Counted from the first letter of the stretch, positions 22,701 through 35,006 are shown. The stretch is 64,000 bases of DNA from Ampullaceana balthica (GCA_944989445.1 CALYLW010000555.1:603636-667635); one strand, 5' to 3'. Notes: generated by a model not told the origin, from the letters alone. Numbers and translations are program-made.

Positions 22701-25700
22701 CTACAAAGTATCAGTAATAAAAGGAAGCCATAAAGAATAGCCAGCAACCGCGCAATTTATAAGCTGAGCATCGCGGAAAGAATGAAGTACAAAATTCAAA
22801 ACAGCGTAGTATTAAATTTACTTGGACCAGCAAAAAACAAATGTTAAGAAAAACTTTGTTTTTTACATTGATTACATATAATTGTTTTGTGAATTCTTTT
22901 TTTCCTTTTAGTGAACGTTAAAATTTTTCTTCTTTTATAACACTGAATTCTGAATTTCTTTCCATTTTTTATTTATAACTTTTCTTTTCTTTGAATAAAA
23001 AATATTTCAATTTTTTTTTCAATTCATCTATAAATACAAAATTTCGACATGAATGACAAAAGCACACTTAAGGGCTCATAATTTACAAATTTTTAAATTA
23101 TAATTTTACATTTGCCTAAGGAATTTTCAACAAATGTTAGTGAGGTAAATGACCCACAAATAGAGAGATGTGTCTCTGTATGTTACCATTTTATTACATT
23201 TAGTACTTGTATTGCCTGATGCATATTTATAGCATGTGGTATATGTATTGCTCGTGATATATTTATTACCTGTAGTACTTGTATTACCTATTTCATATTT
23301 ATTGCTGGGGTATATGTAATACCTGTAGTATTTGAAATACCTGTTATATTTTTATTGCCTGTGGTTTAAGCCTTACCTGTGGTGTATTAATATTACCTGT
23401 AATGCACTTGTTGGTCCTTGTGTTAAAGGTGAACCCGGAACATGTTGCATTACTTCCATAGCACCTGGCCCCACATCCCACTGTACTGGCGGCGGTCACG
23501 GGTGCTTCAGTGGGCATCAGGTGGACAAAGGTGTCAGTGATCTCATTTATGAAATGTTTTGTTTGGCTGGCAGAGATTTCTAAGATGAGAAATGAATTTA
23601 ACGCGACCAGAAAACGAACTAAATTACTTTAAGAAATTCATTTTTGAATTATGGATGTAACGTCCTCAGTTAAAAGGATTATTTTGTTTTGAAATAAAAT
23701 GCTATTTCAGTTACGTATTTATTAATTTACGTACATTTGCGTATACCCAAGTTAGAAATTGCAGGAGATCCAACTTTATACCCTCCTGGATGTAATCTAA
23801 TTGTGGTTTCGCGTGGCTTCTAGTAAATACGATTAACAACATTCCTATTGCACGTTTAACTATAAATATATATAAACCTTAGTATGACAGCGCAGAGCTA
23901 ATGTAAAGTGTATAATGTACAAACAAATTATAATTATTATAAATAACTAGATTATGCCGGGGCGCCGTGGCGCCTGCGGCGCCCACTTTTTAGGGCGCCT
24001 ACGGCGCCAACCTTTTTCAAAAGTCCAAGTAACTTATCCTTGTTTAATAAATACGAAATATTAAACTTCCTGAATTGTACACATAGTATTTTATAATTAT
24101 AAATCCTCAAATCCAATTTTTACATCGTTCCCTTTTTCCAAAATTAAGATATAAGCTAAAGCAATGACGTCATATAATATATTTTTTACAGCGCGTCTTT
24201 AATTTGTAATTAATTTGCACACCTTTTGATGCACACCTTGTATTAAATATTAGATCAAACAATGACGTCATATAATAATTTTTTACAGTGCTAACACGAT
24301 TTTTTTTAACTGCTATAGACTGTTCTACATCGTTCCTCAGCGTTCCACATCCAGCCAGCCAGTGACTTGGGCTTTTATACTATCTAATATATAAAGATGA
24401 AAGTTTGTGTGTTTGTTTGTTTGTGTGTTTGTTTGTTACCAATGGAAATCCACACCGTTGGACCCAGGATGCTGAAATTTTGCATGGGGCTCTCATTCGA
24501 CCCTAGACAGGTCGTAGGCTATGTTTCAACCCCAGGTGACCACCCCTAGGGTAAGGGGGCCCATAATCAGAAAATGTAGAGCCAAATAAAGACAAAATAA
24601 ATTCTCATTTCGATATTGAACAGCTTCATGCGGGCATTCAAAACGAGTTCATTTTGGTGCGTTATTTTTTACAATACTTTATTTTTAGCTGTGCGCTTTC
24701 AAAAATCTTTTATTGTCAAATTACGGTGCGCACCTTTTCGTGTACGCATCTAAAAGTGAGCAGTGTAATTTTATTATAATAACATTCATATTTGTTTTGG
24801 CCTTGCGGTACAAAACAGTGGCCTTTTATACAAATACTTTCTTGATATTATAGATCTGTTAACACTATTTCATTACATTTGTCACACGATGTATGGTATT
24901 TATTTTTAAATTAAGAGTTTTATTATGTTGTTTCTAATGACTCAAATTTTAATTTAAACAAATACTAATTATGTGAGGGTATTTTATGTGGAAAGAAATT
25001 GCCCAAGTCAAAAAATCTTAATCGTAATTTAGAGGAACTATACGTTTGTTTTTCTTAAAATTTGTTGCGTGTTCTATATTAATTTTTCTTGCTTATTTTA
25101 CTTGCTCAATCCCTTAAATTTAATTATTAAAGTTAATCATCAATGAATATTACATGCATATAAAAGCCTACGACCAATGCTGAGTTTTTTTTAATTACAT
25201 AAGCTCTATAAATTTACAATTTAAACCTTTCTACCGGACTTATAAACATAAGCATATTAAACTCAATACAAGTGAACCTATAAGCAATTAATTAAGTTGG
25301 GCGGCGAATTGAATATGCCATGGTCATTACGCTGTTGCGGAATAACAAAAGCCATTTTAAAAATAGATGTTTAGTCAAACATAGCATCTTTTTTTCCTAT
25401 TTCGTAAATAATTTATTTATTTTTCAGAAACTAAATCTGGTGTTTGAAATATAATTTACAAACTATGATGTCCCATCGGGAAACATGGTCCAAAACATAC
25501 TTGAATTCCTTTTTAAAATTATACCTATTACATAAAAGCCGCAAATTTAAATCGTATAACATAGAGACAAATATAAAAAAGCATTATATATCATTTCCAT
25601 ATTAAAACACTAATAAATAAAGACTATCAAAAAGTATACAATTTATTTTTGGAGCAGTACTGCATTACAAGACTTCATTTTAAGCGCCCGCCTTTAAATT

Positions 25701-28700
25701 GACTAAAAACGGTGCGAAAATTTTATTGCAAGCTTTTTAAATAAGACTGATTTAGTTTCTTCAAACTCTTTTAGAAACTTCATTACATTTACTAATGAAG
25801 TTTCAAAAAGAATTTAAAGAAACTAACTCAGTCTTATTTAAAAAGCTTGCAATAAAAAAAATGACTTAAAAAGGCATTAATTTAATTTAAAATCCTGCAA
25901 ACAAACATTCTCATTGCTATAGATTCAACGTATCAAGAGATTACATTTGGAATGAAACTCGTGTAGTCTTTAATGCGCTGATAAAACATAAAAGAAAAAA
26001 AGTAAAATGACCCATCGGGAAACATGGTCCAAAACATACTTGAATTCCTTTTTAAAATTATACCTATTACATAAAAGCCGTAAATTTAAAACGTAAAACA
26101 TAGAGACAAATATATAAAAGCATTATATATCATTTCCATATTAAAACACTAATTAATAAAAACTATAAACAAGTATAAAATTTATTTTTGGAGCAGTACT
26201 GCATTATAAGACTTCATTTTAAGCGCCCACCTTTAAATCAACTTTCATTGACTAAAAATTGACTATAATTTTTTCACTTTTGTCCCTTTCTACAAAACGG
26301 TCCCATTTAGCGATGGATTCCAAAATCTTATATGTTGCTGTTTCACCAAGGGATTCAATTCTTTTTTGATTCCCGTTTTCAGATAAGACATTATATTTTG
26401 TAAAAAAAAATTCCTGTTTTTGTTTCTGGAAATTAGATAAAGGGAGATTTTTACTCATTACTTTTAGTTCAGAGTTCAGTCGTGCTTAATTGTTTTTAGT
26501 ATGATTCGTAAATTTTACAGACTTTTAGTCAAATGGGAAGTTGGACCATTAGTGAGAGGGGGCTTAGGCTTTTATTAGTATAGAAAAGAGGAGGGCACTA
26601 AATGAAGTTAATCAAGAGAAATACAAAAAAATAAGAAGAAAGTAAATCGTTGCATACACATACATACTTAACAAATAACTATTTGAATATTTTCAACAAC
26701 ATAATAAAACTTGCTCATTACTATAAACTTACTTATTAAAGTTAAGAATCAATGATCTTGACATGCATATAAAGGCCTAGGACCTATGTTGTCATTTCAT
26801 GTTTACATAATTTTATGTTTACATAAGCTAAACAAATTAACTATTTAAACTTTAGCTAACGAACTTATTAAGAAAGTCATTAAACTTAACACAAGTGAAC
26901 CTAAAGATCACTAATTCCGTGTAGTTAGAAGCATACAAATCTGGGTGGTTGTTAAGTACACTTCCGTGGTGGTAACGAGCAAAAAAAATATTTAAATATC
27001 AATTTTCATATAGCCCATATAATGAAAAAAACGTCTTTGTGCCCCCGGCCCCCATGACTGAATTGCAACTTTTTTACGCAAATGATCGTCGTGAGAGGCT
27101 ACTCAACAACTTCCCAAAGTTTCATGCTTCTACCTACAAGCGAAGTTGGAGAATTCAATTAGTGATGAGTCAGTTTTTTATATAAGAAAAAAACTACATA
27201 GCCTATGACCTGTCCCGGGTCAAATGAGGGTCCCATGCAAAATTTCAGCACCTAGGTCCAACGGTGTGGCATTCTATGAGTAACACAACAAACAAAAGAA
27301 ATAAACAAACAAACTTTCATCTTTATATATTAGATGGGGTTTTCCCGCTTTGGGAATGTCAATGTTTGACTGTTGCACAGTGAGCACTATTTTGACACAT
27401 GCTTGGTGTGACGTAGTTTGGTGTGGGATGACGTCAATAGAGAGATATGCTAGAGGGACGATTTTGTAGCGGAGAGCACGCACAGTGTTGTTATTATTTT
27501 GCCTTGAAGGATTTCTTTGTTCAATTAAAATATTGATTCTTCTGGTGGTGTTTTTACTTATTGAGTTGAAGCCTTGTGAGTCATAAAAATCATTAGAACT
27601 TGACATTCTTAAGAAGAACAAATGAAATTAATCTCTTTAGAATGTGTTTTTTAAGATTTTACAATAACTAACCTTACCTAACCAAACTTGAAGTAGTAAA
27701 CAAGTTTATATATTAGCCTTTCTAATACCTTTCAGCCATTTAGTGGTGTTAATAGAATACATTAAATTCATCTGTTCATTGATGTTAAGAAGGATGAATT
27801 AAATACATATATTTATTGATCCGGTGAAGGTTAAATTAAATTAATCTCTTCTGAATATTTTTTTTGGATCTTATAATCAATACAAAATATCACTAAACAA
27901 ATTATATATCCATAACTTAAATTAACACTTCACCTGTTTTACAAATGTCCAAACACAATTGATGTGTCCGAATTAAACAAATAGTCATGGGGTAGCAAAA
28001 TTTAAACTAATTTAATAATTTACTTATAAGTTACTTATTTATCTAAGTTACTTATAAGTTTATTGATGCTAAAAGGGGGGGGGAACCTTCAGTATGGTAT
28101 TTAAGAAGAAAGTTTAACAAAGGGAAATACTTAAAAGCAGTTTTACACTAAAACAATATATAAGCTATTATGTTCCTATCTTTCTTCAGAGAACTCATGC
28201 CCCCAAAAAGAAAAACTCAATTAGGTCGTGTTTCTAAAACGGCAAAGAAGCAAGCCTTACATAGAGAAAATGAAACCAATGAACAAACACAGGCAAGACT
28301 TGCTGTTGAGAGAGAAAGAGTTTCAATCAGAAGAGCTAATGAAACCAGTGAACAAACACAGGCAAGACTTGATGATGAGAGAGAAAGAGGTTCCATAAGA
28401 AGAGCTAATGAAACCAGTGAACAAACACAGGCAAGACTTGATGATAAGAGAGAAAGAGTTTCAATCAGAAGAGCTAATGAAACCAGTGAACAAACACAGG
28501 CAAGACTTGATGATGAGAGAGAAAGAGTTTCAATCAGAAGAGCTAAAAAAAACAGTGAACAAACACAGGCAAGACTTGATGATGAGAGAGAAAGAGTTTC
28601 AATCAGAAGAGCTAATGAAACCAGTGAACAAACACAGGCAAGACTTGATGATGAGAGAGAAAGAGTTTCAATCAGAAGAGCTAATGAAACCAATAAACAA

Positions 28701-31700
28701 ACACAAGCAAGACTTGATGAAAAAAGAGTCAGATCTTCAATGAGAAGAGCAAATGAAACAAATTAACAAACCCAAATAAGACTTGCAGACCAGAGAAATG
28801 GAAATTTAAACAGAAGAAGAAATGAAATGCAGCAAGACCTAAAAGGTGCTGCTCATCAATATGACCCAGATATTCCATACCATCAACATGAAAAGGTCAA
28901 CATTGGTGAGATGAACTTGATCTGCAAGCATTGCCATGCATTTAAATGGAAAGATGAGCACCCTGGAATGTGCTGTTCAAATGGCAAAGTTAAACTAGAG
29001 ACTCTGCAACATCCACCTGAGCCACTTGATCATTTGCTTCAAGGTGTATCTCAAACGTCTAAACGCTTCCTAGCCAACATCAGAAAATACAACTCATGCT
29101 TTCAAATGACATCTTTTGGTGCCAGCAAAGAAATTCGTGAACAAGGATTCATGCCAACATTTAAAGTTCAAGGCCAAATTTATCACAGGGCTGGATCTCT
29201 GCTGCCAGCTGAAGGCGAACCTCAGTTTCTGCAGATCTATTTCATGGGAGACCAAGCTAGAGAAGTCCAACAAAGATGTGCAAACTTTCCAGACTTGCAA
29301 CAAAATGTTGTTTTGGAGTTGCAAGAACTCCTACATGCAAACAATGCCTACCTTCAAATTTTCAAGACAGCTCTAGAAAGAATGCCAACTGATGAATACA
29401 AAGTTGTGATACGAGCTGACAAAGCACCAAGACATGAACACCAAAGGCGGTTCAATGTACCAACATTTGATGAAGTGGCCATTGTCATGGTAGGAAATGA
29501 ATTTGACAGACGTGACATTGTCCTTCAAAAGCGAAACAACCTTCTCCAAAGAGTTGCAGAAACTCATCGCTCTTATGATGCTCTGCAATACCCCCTAATG
29601 TTTTGGCAAGGTGAAGATGGGTACTCCTTTGGCATTCCTCAGACAAACCCAGACACGGGAAACAATGTTTTGGGTAAAAAGGTTACAGCAATGGACTTTT
29701 ATGCATATCGAATCATGATTCGCAGTGGTGAAGATAACCATCTCTTGAAATTTAGACAGCTGTTCCATCAATTCATCGTAGATATGTACGCGAAAATTGA
29801 AAGTGAACGCTTGCTCTACATCCATCTAAATCAAAAGAAGCTGAGAGTTGAAGACTACATTCACCTCAGAGATGCCATTGCAAATGATGCCAATCCAAAT
29901 GATCTGGGGAAAATGGTTATCTTGCCAGCAACATTTACAGGAAGTCCAAGACACATGCATGAGTACACTCAAGATGATATGACTTATGTCAGAAATTATG
30001 GAAGGCCAGATTTGTTTATCACCTTTACATGCAATCCACTATGGCAAGAAATTCAGGCTCATCTTTTACCTGGCCAATCAGCAGTGGATCGACATGATTT
30101 GGTTGCTAGAGTCTTCAAACGAAAACTATCAAAATTAATGGGAGTCATTACAAAAAGTCATGTCTATGGTGAAACGAGATGCTGGATGTACTCAATTGAA
30201 TGGCAGAAGAGAGGCTTACCCCATGCACACATCCTAATCTGGCTGATGAAAAAATTACGACCTAATCAAATTGACAATGTAATCTCAGCAGAAATACCAA
30301 ACTCTACACAAGATAATTTTTTGTTTGAAATTGTTGTGAAAAATATGCTGCATGGACCCTGTGGAAACTTGAACAGAAACTCTGCTTGCATGGTTGATGG
30401 GAAATGCTCAAAAAAATATCCAGGGAATTTGATACAAGAAACTAAAACTGGTGAAGATGGCTATCCTGTGTACAGACGCCGTAAACCAGGAGATGGTGGT
30501 TTTACTGCAAAAATCAAAATGAAGGTTGGTTCAACATATCAAGAAATAGAAATGGACAACAGATGGGTGGTTCCCTACACTCCAATTTTGACAAAAATGT
30601 TTCAAGCTCACATAAATGTCGAATCTTGCCAATCTGTCAAGGCCATCAAATACATCTGCAAGTACGTCAATAAAGGAAGTGACCAGGCCGTTTTTGGTCT
30701 TGAAGGAAACCAAGAGAATCCAGATGAGGTGCAAAAATTTCTAATGGGTCGTTACATCAGCAGTAATGAAGCAGTCTGGAAAATTTTGAATTTCCAAATT
30801 CATGAATGGTATCCAACAGTTGTTCACTTGAGTGTTCATCTTGAAAATGGGCAAAGAGTATACTTCAACCAAGAAAATATATATCATCAAATTCTGGAGC
30901 CACCAAGAACAACTTTGACAGCTTTTTTTCAACTGTGCCAACAAGACGACTTTGCAAAAACCATTCTCTATTGTGTGGTTCCAAGGTACTATACTTGGAA
31001 TGCTTCTCAAAAATTATTTAAACGCCGAAAACAAGGAGCAGATGTTGAATATCATCCAGGGATAAAATCTTCAGATGCATTGGGACGTGTGTACACCGTT
31101 CACCCATCTAATGCAGAATGCTTCTTTTTAAGGATGCTACTTCATGTTGTTAGAGGACCAACATCCTACACTGACTTAAAAACTGTTGATGGTCATGTGT
31201 GTGCTACATTTAGGGAAGCTTGCCAAATGCAAGGGCTACTAGAAAACGATCACCATTGGGTCTTGACCATGGAGGAGGCATGTACATCTCAATCACCTAC
31301 CCGTTTGAGACATCTGTTTTCAATTTTGCTGACAACATGCTCTGTTTCTAATCCACTTGCTCTCTGGGATACATTTAAAACATATTTGAGTGAGGACATT
31401 ATGTTGCAAACCAAGAGAGAGAATCAAACACTGCTAATTGAGTTCTCTAATGAGATTTACAACAGGTTTCTTATGTTGTTGGAGGATTTGTGTGTATCAA
31501 TGTCAGGAAGGAACCTTGACCAGTTTGGGTTACCAACGCCTCAAAGAAATGAAAACAATCTTCAGAATAGTGAAATTCTACGAGAACAAAATTATAACAC
31601 AAATGAATTGATGGCCTATGTCTCAGAAAATCAACCACGTTTAGTTGAGGATCAAAGAGCTGCCTACATTCACATCTTAGAACTGGTTACCTCAAAAAAA

Positions 31701-34082
31701 GGTGGAATCATATTCCTTGATGCTCCAGGAGGTACAGGTAAAACATTTTTGATCAATTTGCTCTTGGCTACAATCAGACGAGACAAAGATATTGCTCTAG
31801 CCGTTGCTTCTTCTGGCATAGCATCAACATTGCTTGCAGGGGGTAGAACAGCTCATTCTGCCTTCAAGTTACCTTTGAACATGAACCATTCTGAGAATGT
31901 AACCTGCAACATATCAAAAGGATCAGGAAAGGCCAAGGTACTAGAACAGTGTTCTCTCATTGTCTGGGATGAGTGTACAATGTCACACAAGCGAGCTCTT
32001 GAAGCCTTGAACAACACTCTTCAGGATTTAAAAGGAAACACAAAACTAATGGGAGGAACAGTTGTGGTATTAGCTGGAGATTTTCGACAAACTTTGCCTG
32101 TCATTCCAAGGTCAACACCAAGCGATGAGTTGAATGCCTTCCTCAAAGCTTAAACTCTGTGGAAACAGGTCAAGAAAATGACTCTGACCACCAACATGAG
32201 AGTCCATTTACATGGAGATAATGCAGCAGGCTACTTCTCACATCAATTGCTTCAACTTGGCGATGGAAAGTGGCAGGTAGACCCAGCATCAGGAACAGTT
32301 TCTTTCCCATCAAATTTTTGCACTGTAGCAAAGTCACTTGAAGAGTTGAAACTTGCCGTTTTTCCAAACATCCAAGACCAGTTTAAAAATCCTGAGTGGT
32401 TGTGCGAAAGGGCCATTCTTGCTCCAAAGAATTCAAGTGTCAACAGCATCAATTCTCAAATTCACAATTTTCTACCAGGCATTTCAAAAAACTACAAATC
32501 TATTGATACGGTTACAGATCCGGCCCAAGCTGTTTACTATCCAACAGAATTTTTGAATTCATTAGATCCTCCTGGCATGCCATCACATAACTTGGAACTT
32601 AAAATCGGAGCTCCTATCATACTTCTGAGAAATTTGGATCCCCCTAAACTATGCAATGGAACACGATTGAGCATCAAGCATCTCTTACCTCGTGTAATAG
32701 AAGCCACAATTTTGACAGGCTGCGCCAAAGGAGAAGGTGTCTTCAATTCAAGAATTCCACTCATACCAACAGATATGCCTTTTGATTTCAAGCGCCTCCA
32801 GTTTCCAATCAGGCTTGCATTTGCCATGTCTATCAACAAGGCACAGGGACAGTCTTTAAAAGTGGCAGGCATTGTACTTGAGGAAGCATGCTTTGCCCAC
32901 GGACAGCTATATGTGGCATGTTCTAGAGTTGGGTCACCAACAAATCTTTTCATTTTTGCACCAGACGGAAAAACCAAAAATATAGTCTATCGACAAGCCT
33001 TAATATAAACAATATATAAATTACATGTACTTATTTTTAATTACATTTCAATTTATTTTTTAAATTGTTTTTCAATGAATGAATTGAAATAATTGTTTTA
33101 AAAAATCTGTTGACTATTATTTTAATCGTGCGACGCCGGGTAACCCGGCTAGTTTATTATAATTGATAGTTAAAAGATTACTGTTATTGTTCATAGATAT
33201 AAAATGTTATAAATTGTTTACGATTATCTCTGTTCACATATCAGTTTATTTCCCCTGGAATTCTTAATTTAGAATTATTTTTTAATGATTTTTTATTTTA
33301 TTTTATTTTTCTAAATGTGCAATGCTTTTTATTTCAAAATGTTAGTAATTGCCTCTCGGTACATGGAAATGTGTCCACTGCAGTGATAAATTATGGTAAT
33401 ATCAATAGAAACCGATAAAGAATTAATTATTTTTTTTGCTTGTTATTATTTTTGTATTTTTCAAATTATATATTAAACTTATTTTCACATAATTTGTTTG
33501 TTTTAAGTAGATGTTCATAGATACAAATACGTTTTAGCTTGAATTATAAATCATTTACCATTTGTATGTGCTTGTTTATTCATTTTAAAAGTGTCAATTT
33601 CTACTTAATGTGCATTGTGTTTGTGGAACTTATTTAAATGACATAGAATGTCTGTAATTTAAATATATATATATAAATGATCACACCATTACTTTTCTCC
33701 TTTCAATAAATAAATAAATAAATAATGTTAAAGCAGTAGACAGAAAATTGATTATATACTTTTGTTTAAATTTGAGAAGCAAGAAAGCATTTTGGTGTTC
33801 GTAACAACACGATGATATTTAGCGTACATATGTCTAAAAACAACTTTTCCAAATACATAATTCAGACAAAATAATACGTGTTCTCCTGTTGAAAGTACAA
33901 TCACAGGCAACAAAGAATGTAATGAATAAATACGTTGTTTTATGATGAGGAAATCATAGTCATTGTTTTTAAAGTTTTTTATGGTACTTACTTAAGAGTA
34001 GGGTAAAAAACTGGATCTTACCGTAAAAGATAAAAGATAGGAAGGCCAATGCACGCATTAAACTCATGTGATTTACTTCCAT
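19573..34082 (-). CDS. PAN-CTLD family gene 2, intact secreted lectin-like protein
   Basis: Five minus-strand exons (34022-34082, 23397-23579, 22264-22440, 21676-21888, 19573-19706) join in frame, all phase 1, to give 255 residues. Residues 1-24 form a signal peptide. PAN/apple-like cysteines are C56, C60, C67 and C79. A linker follows, then a CTLD from about 120 with C122, C139, C222, C238 and C246; family knowledge predicts pairs C139-C246 and C222-C238. The WIGL core is at 177-180 and a Trp-Asp-Asp-Asp-Gly at 191-195. The calcium-site EPN/QPD is replaced by Gln-Pro-Ser and WND by Tyr-Tyr-Pro, so calcium-dependent sugar binding is doubtful. The protein is probably extracellular; its ligand is unknown. 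Linking exon 1 across a 10-kb intron is inference. Confidence 0.7.
19868..20562. mobile_element. hAT-like non-autonomous element
   Basis: Left end CAGTGTTGTCCAAAGTCCGG and right end tttggacaccttg form short inverted termini typical of hAT elements. Flanks gctttaca and gccttaca give a probable 8-bp target duplication with one mismatch. No transposase frame is present. It sits in the last intron of lectin gene 2. Confidence 0.6.
20590..21335. other. GC-rich unassigned block in a lectin intron
   Basis: Clearly GC-richer than its surroundings, with open but unassignable frames on both strands (for example 20723-20941, with a CysProPheCys motif, and 21095-21340 on the minus strand). It could be the 5' part of a retroelement or a captured exon set. 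A short palindrome, ctcagctgtt and gatagctgag, lies near 21190-21222. Confidence 0.3.
21676..21888 (-). CDS. Gene 2 exon 4: central CTLD
   Basis: 213 bp between acceptor cacctacag and donor cggtgagaa, phase 1 at both ends. Encodes Leu-Tyr-Thr-Met-Lys, Trp-Ser-Trp-Ile-Gly-Leu, Tyr-Arg-Trp-Asp-Asp-Asp-Gly and the conserved Asn-Met-Ser-Ser-Pro-Tyr-Lys segment. A (TA)n tract at 21619-21643 lies just downstream in the intron. Confidence 0.85.
22264..22440 (-). CDS. Gene 2 exon 3: linker and CTLD start
   Basis: 177 bp between acceptor tatttgcag and donor cgaggtatt. Encodes a Ser-Trp-start linker, the Leu-Ser-Pro-Arg-Asp-Pro motif shared with gene 3, then Ala-Cys-Leu-Trp and Ala-Arg-Gln-Phe-Cys, the first two CTLD cysteines. 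Confidence 0.85.
22441..23396. other. Intron 2 of gene 2
   Basis: AT-rich intron sequence. Near 23200-23400 short phrases of the type attacctgtagtactt recur imperfectly, a weak local repetition. Confidence 0.5.
23397..23579 (-). CDS. Gene 2 exon 2: PAN/apple-like module
   Basis: 183 bp between acceptor catcttag and donor acaggtaat. Encodes Thr-Phe-Val-His-Leu, then Val-Gly-Cys-Gly-Ala-Arg-Cys, Thr-Cys-Ser-Gly-Phe-Thr-Phe and Lys-Cys. The Cys-x3-Cys-x6-Cys-x11-Cys spacing is typical of PAN/apple modules. The gene 3 counterpart at 63693-63875 has the same length and cysteine pattern. Confidence 0.8.
23952..24382 (-). mobile_element. Short non-autonomous Helitron with GGCGCC patches
   Basis: On the minus strand it starts near tagtataaaagccc and ends in a ggcgcc-rich region followed by CTAG at about 23949-23952. 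It has one unit of the 130-bp repeat seen four times at 7555-8040. It abuts the plus-strand Helitron start at 24383. Confidence 0.55.
25467..26250 (+). repeat. 240-bp direct duplication inside Helitron
   Basis: 25467-25710 and 26009-26245 share long identical runs beginning cccatcgggaaacatggtcc, with only scattered substitutions. A more diverged version lies at 43740-43980 in the second copy of this Helitron family. Confidence 0.8.
25720..25856. repeat. Long near-perfect hairpin
   Basis: Arms of about 64 bp (attgcaagctttttaaataa on the left, its reverse complement on the right) with about five mismatches and a loop of roughly 9 bp. It sits between the two copies of the 240-bp duplication. 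Confidence 0.85.
26526..26584 (-). mobile_element. Helitron family B 5' tip fragment
   Basis: On the minus strand reads TCTATACTAATAAAAGCC, then cactaatggtccaacttccc, matching the start of the 290-772 remnant. Only about 60 bp remain. Confidence 0.5.
26910..27334 (-). mobile_element. Helitron fragment, reversed, inside the composite
   Basis: On the minus strand it starts TCTAATATATAAAG after an A and shares an aagcatgaaactttgggaag block with the remnant at 610-700. No 3' end is visible. Confidence 0.5.
28197..33008 (+). pseudogene. Helitron Rep/helicase (RepHel) with two in-frame stops
   Basis: One frame of 1604 codons from ATG at 28197, interrupted only by TAA at codon 190 (28764-28766) and codon 1319 (32151-32153). 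The protein starts and cuts rolling-circle transposition. Residues about 25-190 are seven or eight 23-residue charged repeats (Asn-Glu-Thr-Ser-Glu-Gln-Thr-Gln-Ala-Arg-Leu). A CxxC...CC zinc-finger-like patch is near 243-260. The HUH motif in Gly-Leu-Pro-His-Ala-His-Ile is near 671, and the paired catalytic tyrosines in Tyr-Ile-Cys-Lys-Tyr near 817. The Pif1-like helicase has Walker A GlyGlyThrGlyLysThr near 1176, Walker B Trp-Asp-Glu near 1255, Gly-Asp-Phe-Arg-Gln near 1293 and Asn-Lys-Ala-Gln-Gly-Gln near 1546. Length is normal for the family. The two stops suggest recent loss. Confidence 0.9.
33132..33152 (+). terminator. Helitron 3' hairpin and CTAG end
   Basis: The palindrome gccgggt/acccggc is followed directly by CTAG, then a flanking T. 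This is the transposition terminator of Helitrons, about 125 bp after the RepHel stop. Confidence 0.8.
33160..34010. other. AT-rich intron sequence
   Basis: No gene or clear repeat apart from a short (aaat)n run near 33705-33725. Confidence 0.5.
34022..34082 (-). CDS. Gene 2 exon 1: signal peptide (proposed)
   Basis: Minus-strand ATG at 34082, then 20 codons with a hydrophobic core (Leu-Ala-Phe-Leu-Ser-Phe-Ile-Phe) and a consensus donor cggtaagat leaving phase 1, exactly what the PAN exon at 23579 needs. Joined, it gives a signal peptide with a likely cut near Ile-Ser-Ala. Assignment across the intron is inference; a second ATG six codons in is an alternative start. Confidence 0.6.
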
Positions 34083-34699
34083 TATATATTAAAATAATAC
34101 AGTACTAATACTGATAGTGTGTACTTAAATTCCAATTAGGTTGTCTTAGAAATATTTATGATAAAACTGTTTATAATTTATAAGATCTCATATAAAAATA
34201 CATGTAAAACTAAATAACAGTTCTCATAGCTTAGCTAGTTGTTGACACCAGTGCAACAATTAACCGATATCCCTTAATTGGTGGGGGGGTCTATCCCCTG
34301 CAGTTGTCATTTATTGAAATAGGACACCGGATGAACATCACTGCGTTGGACACGCCCACACAGTCACCAAACCGGTCCCAGGATGTGGGAGGTAAACATC
34401 AGCTGTTAGATACTTTCGCATTTCTTTTTCATGTCTGCGTTACACGTATTTTTTTCTTAAAGTAAAGAACGTTTTTAATTTCATTTTGCTTTTTAGCCGT
34501 ACAAATAAATTTCCCTTCCCTTACAAGAAATGCAGTTCAGATTCTTTAACATGTTATCATTTTGTCAACATTAAGAAACTTTTAAACAGGATGACTACTA
34601 CTACAACTAATATTATAATAATAATATGAGTACGGAAATAGAGCGGTTCACAAGAGTGGGTCCTGGCTCACCACACTTCACATAAAATAACCAGAGAAA

Positions 34700-35006
34700 A
34701 AAAACCCGTAAGAATAAAGTTTTTGACTATAAATCACTTATATATGAGACATAACTAAAAGTATCGATTATGTTCAATATAATACTCACCGCGCGTCCGA
34801 CTAGCATCAACATTTACAGATCGGGAAAATATTTTAAAAGACTATTCATTATAATACGCACCGCGCTACAGACTAGCATAAACATTTACATGTGTCGCCA
34901 AATGGTGGCTAAGTTATTAAAACAATAAAGTCCAAGTCACAAATTTCTAATGATATCAAACAAGTTTATCATCTCAAGACACAGAATACACAGCTGTTAA
35001 GTCCCT

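Larger units (their letters stand above)
24383..33152 (+). mobile_element. Composite Helitron with near-intact Rep-helicase gene
   Basis: The proposed 5' end is TCTAATATATAAAG preceded by A, identical to starts at 42293 (plus) and 27334 (minus). The 3' end is a GC hairpin gccgggt-aacccggc followed by CTAG and a flanking T, diagnostic for Helitrons inserting between A and T. It contains a 4.8-kb Rep/helicase frame (28197-33008). The 5' third is internally rearranged: a 240-bp direct duplication, a 64-bp hairpin and pieces of another Helitron family. Whether 24383 is truly the start of the coding element, or of a neighbouring non-autonomous copy, is not settled. It lies in the proposed first intron of lectin gene 2. 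Confidence 0.65.

Noticed and set aside
28217..28693. 158-codon minus-strand frame rich in Leu/Ser
   Set aside because: Antisense shadow of the transposase N-terminal repeats.
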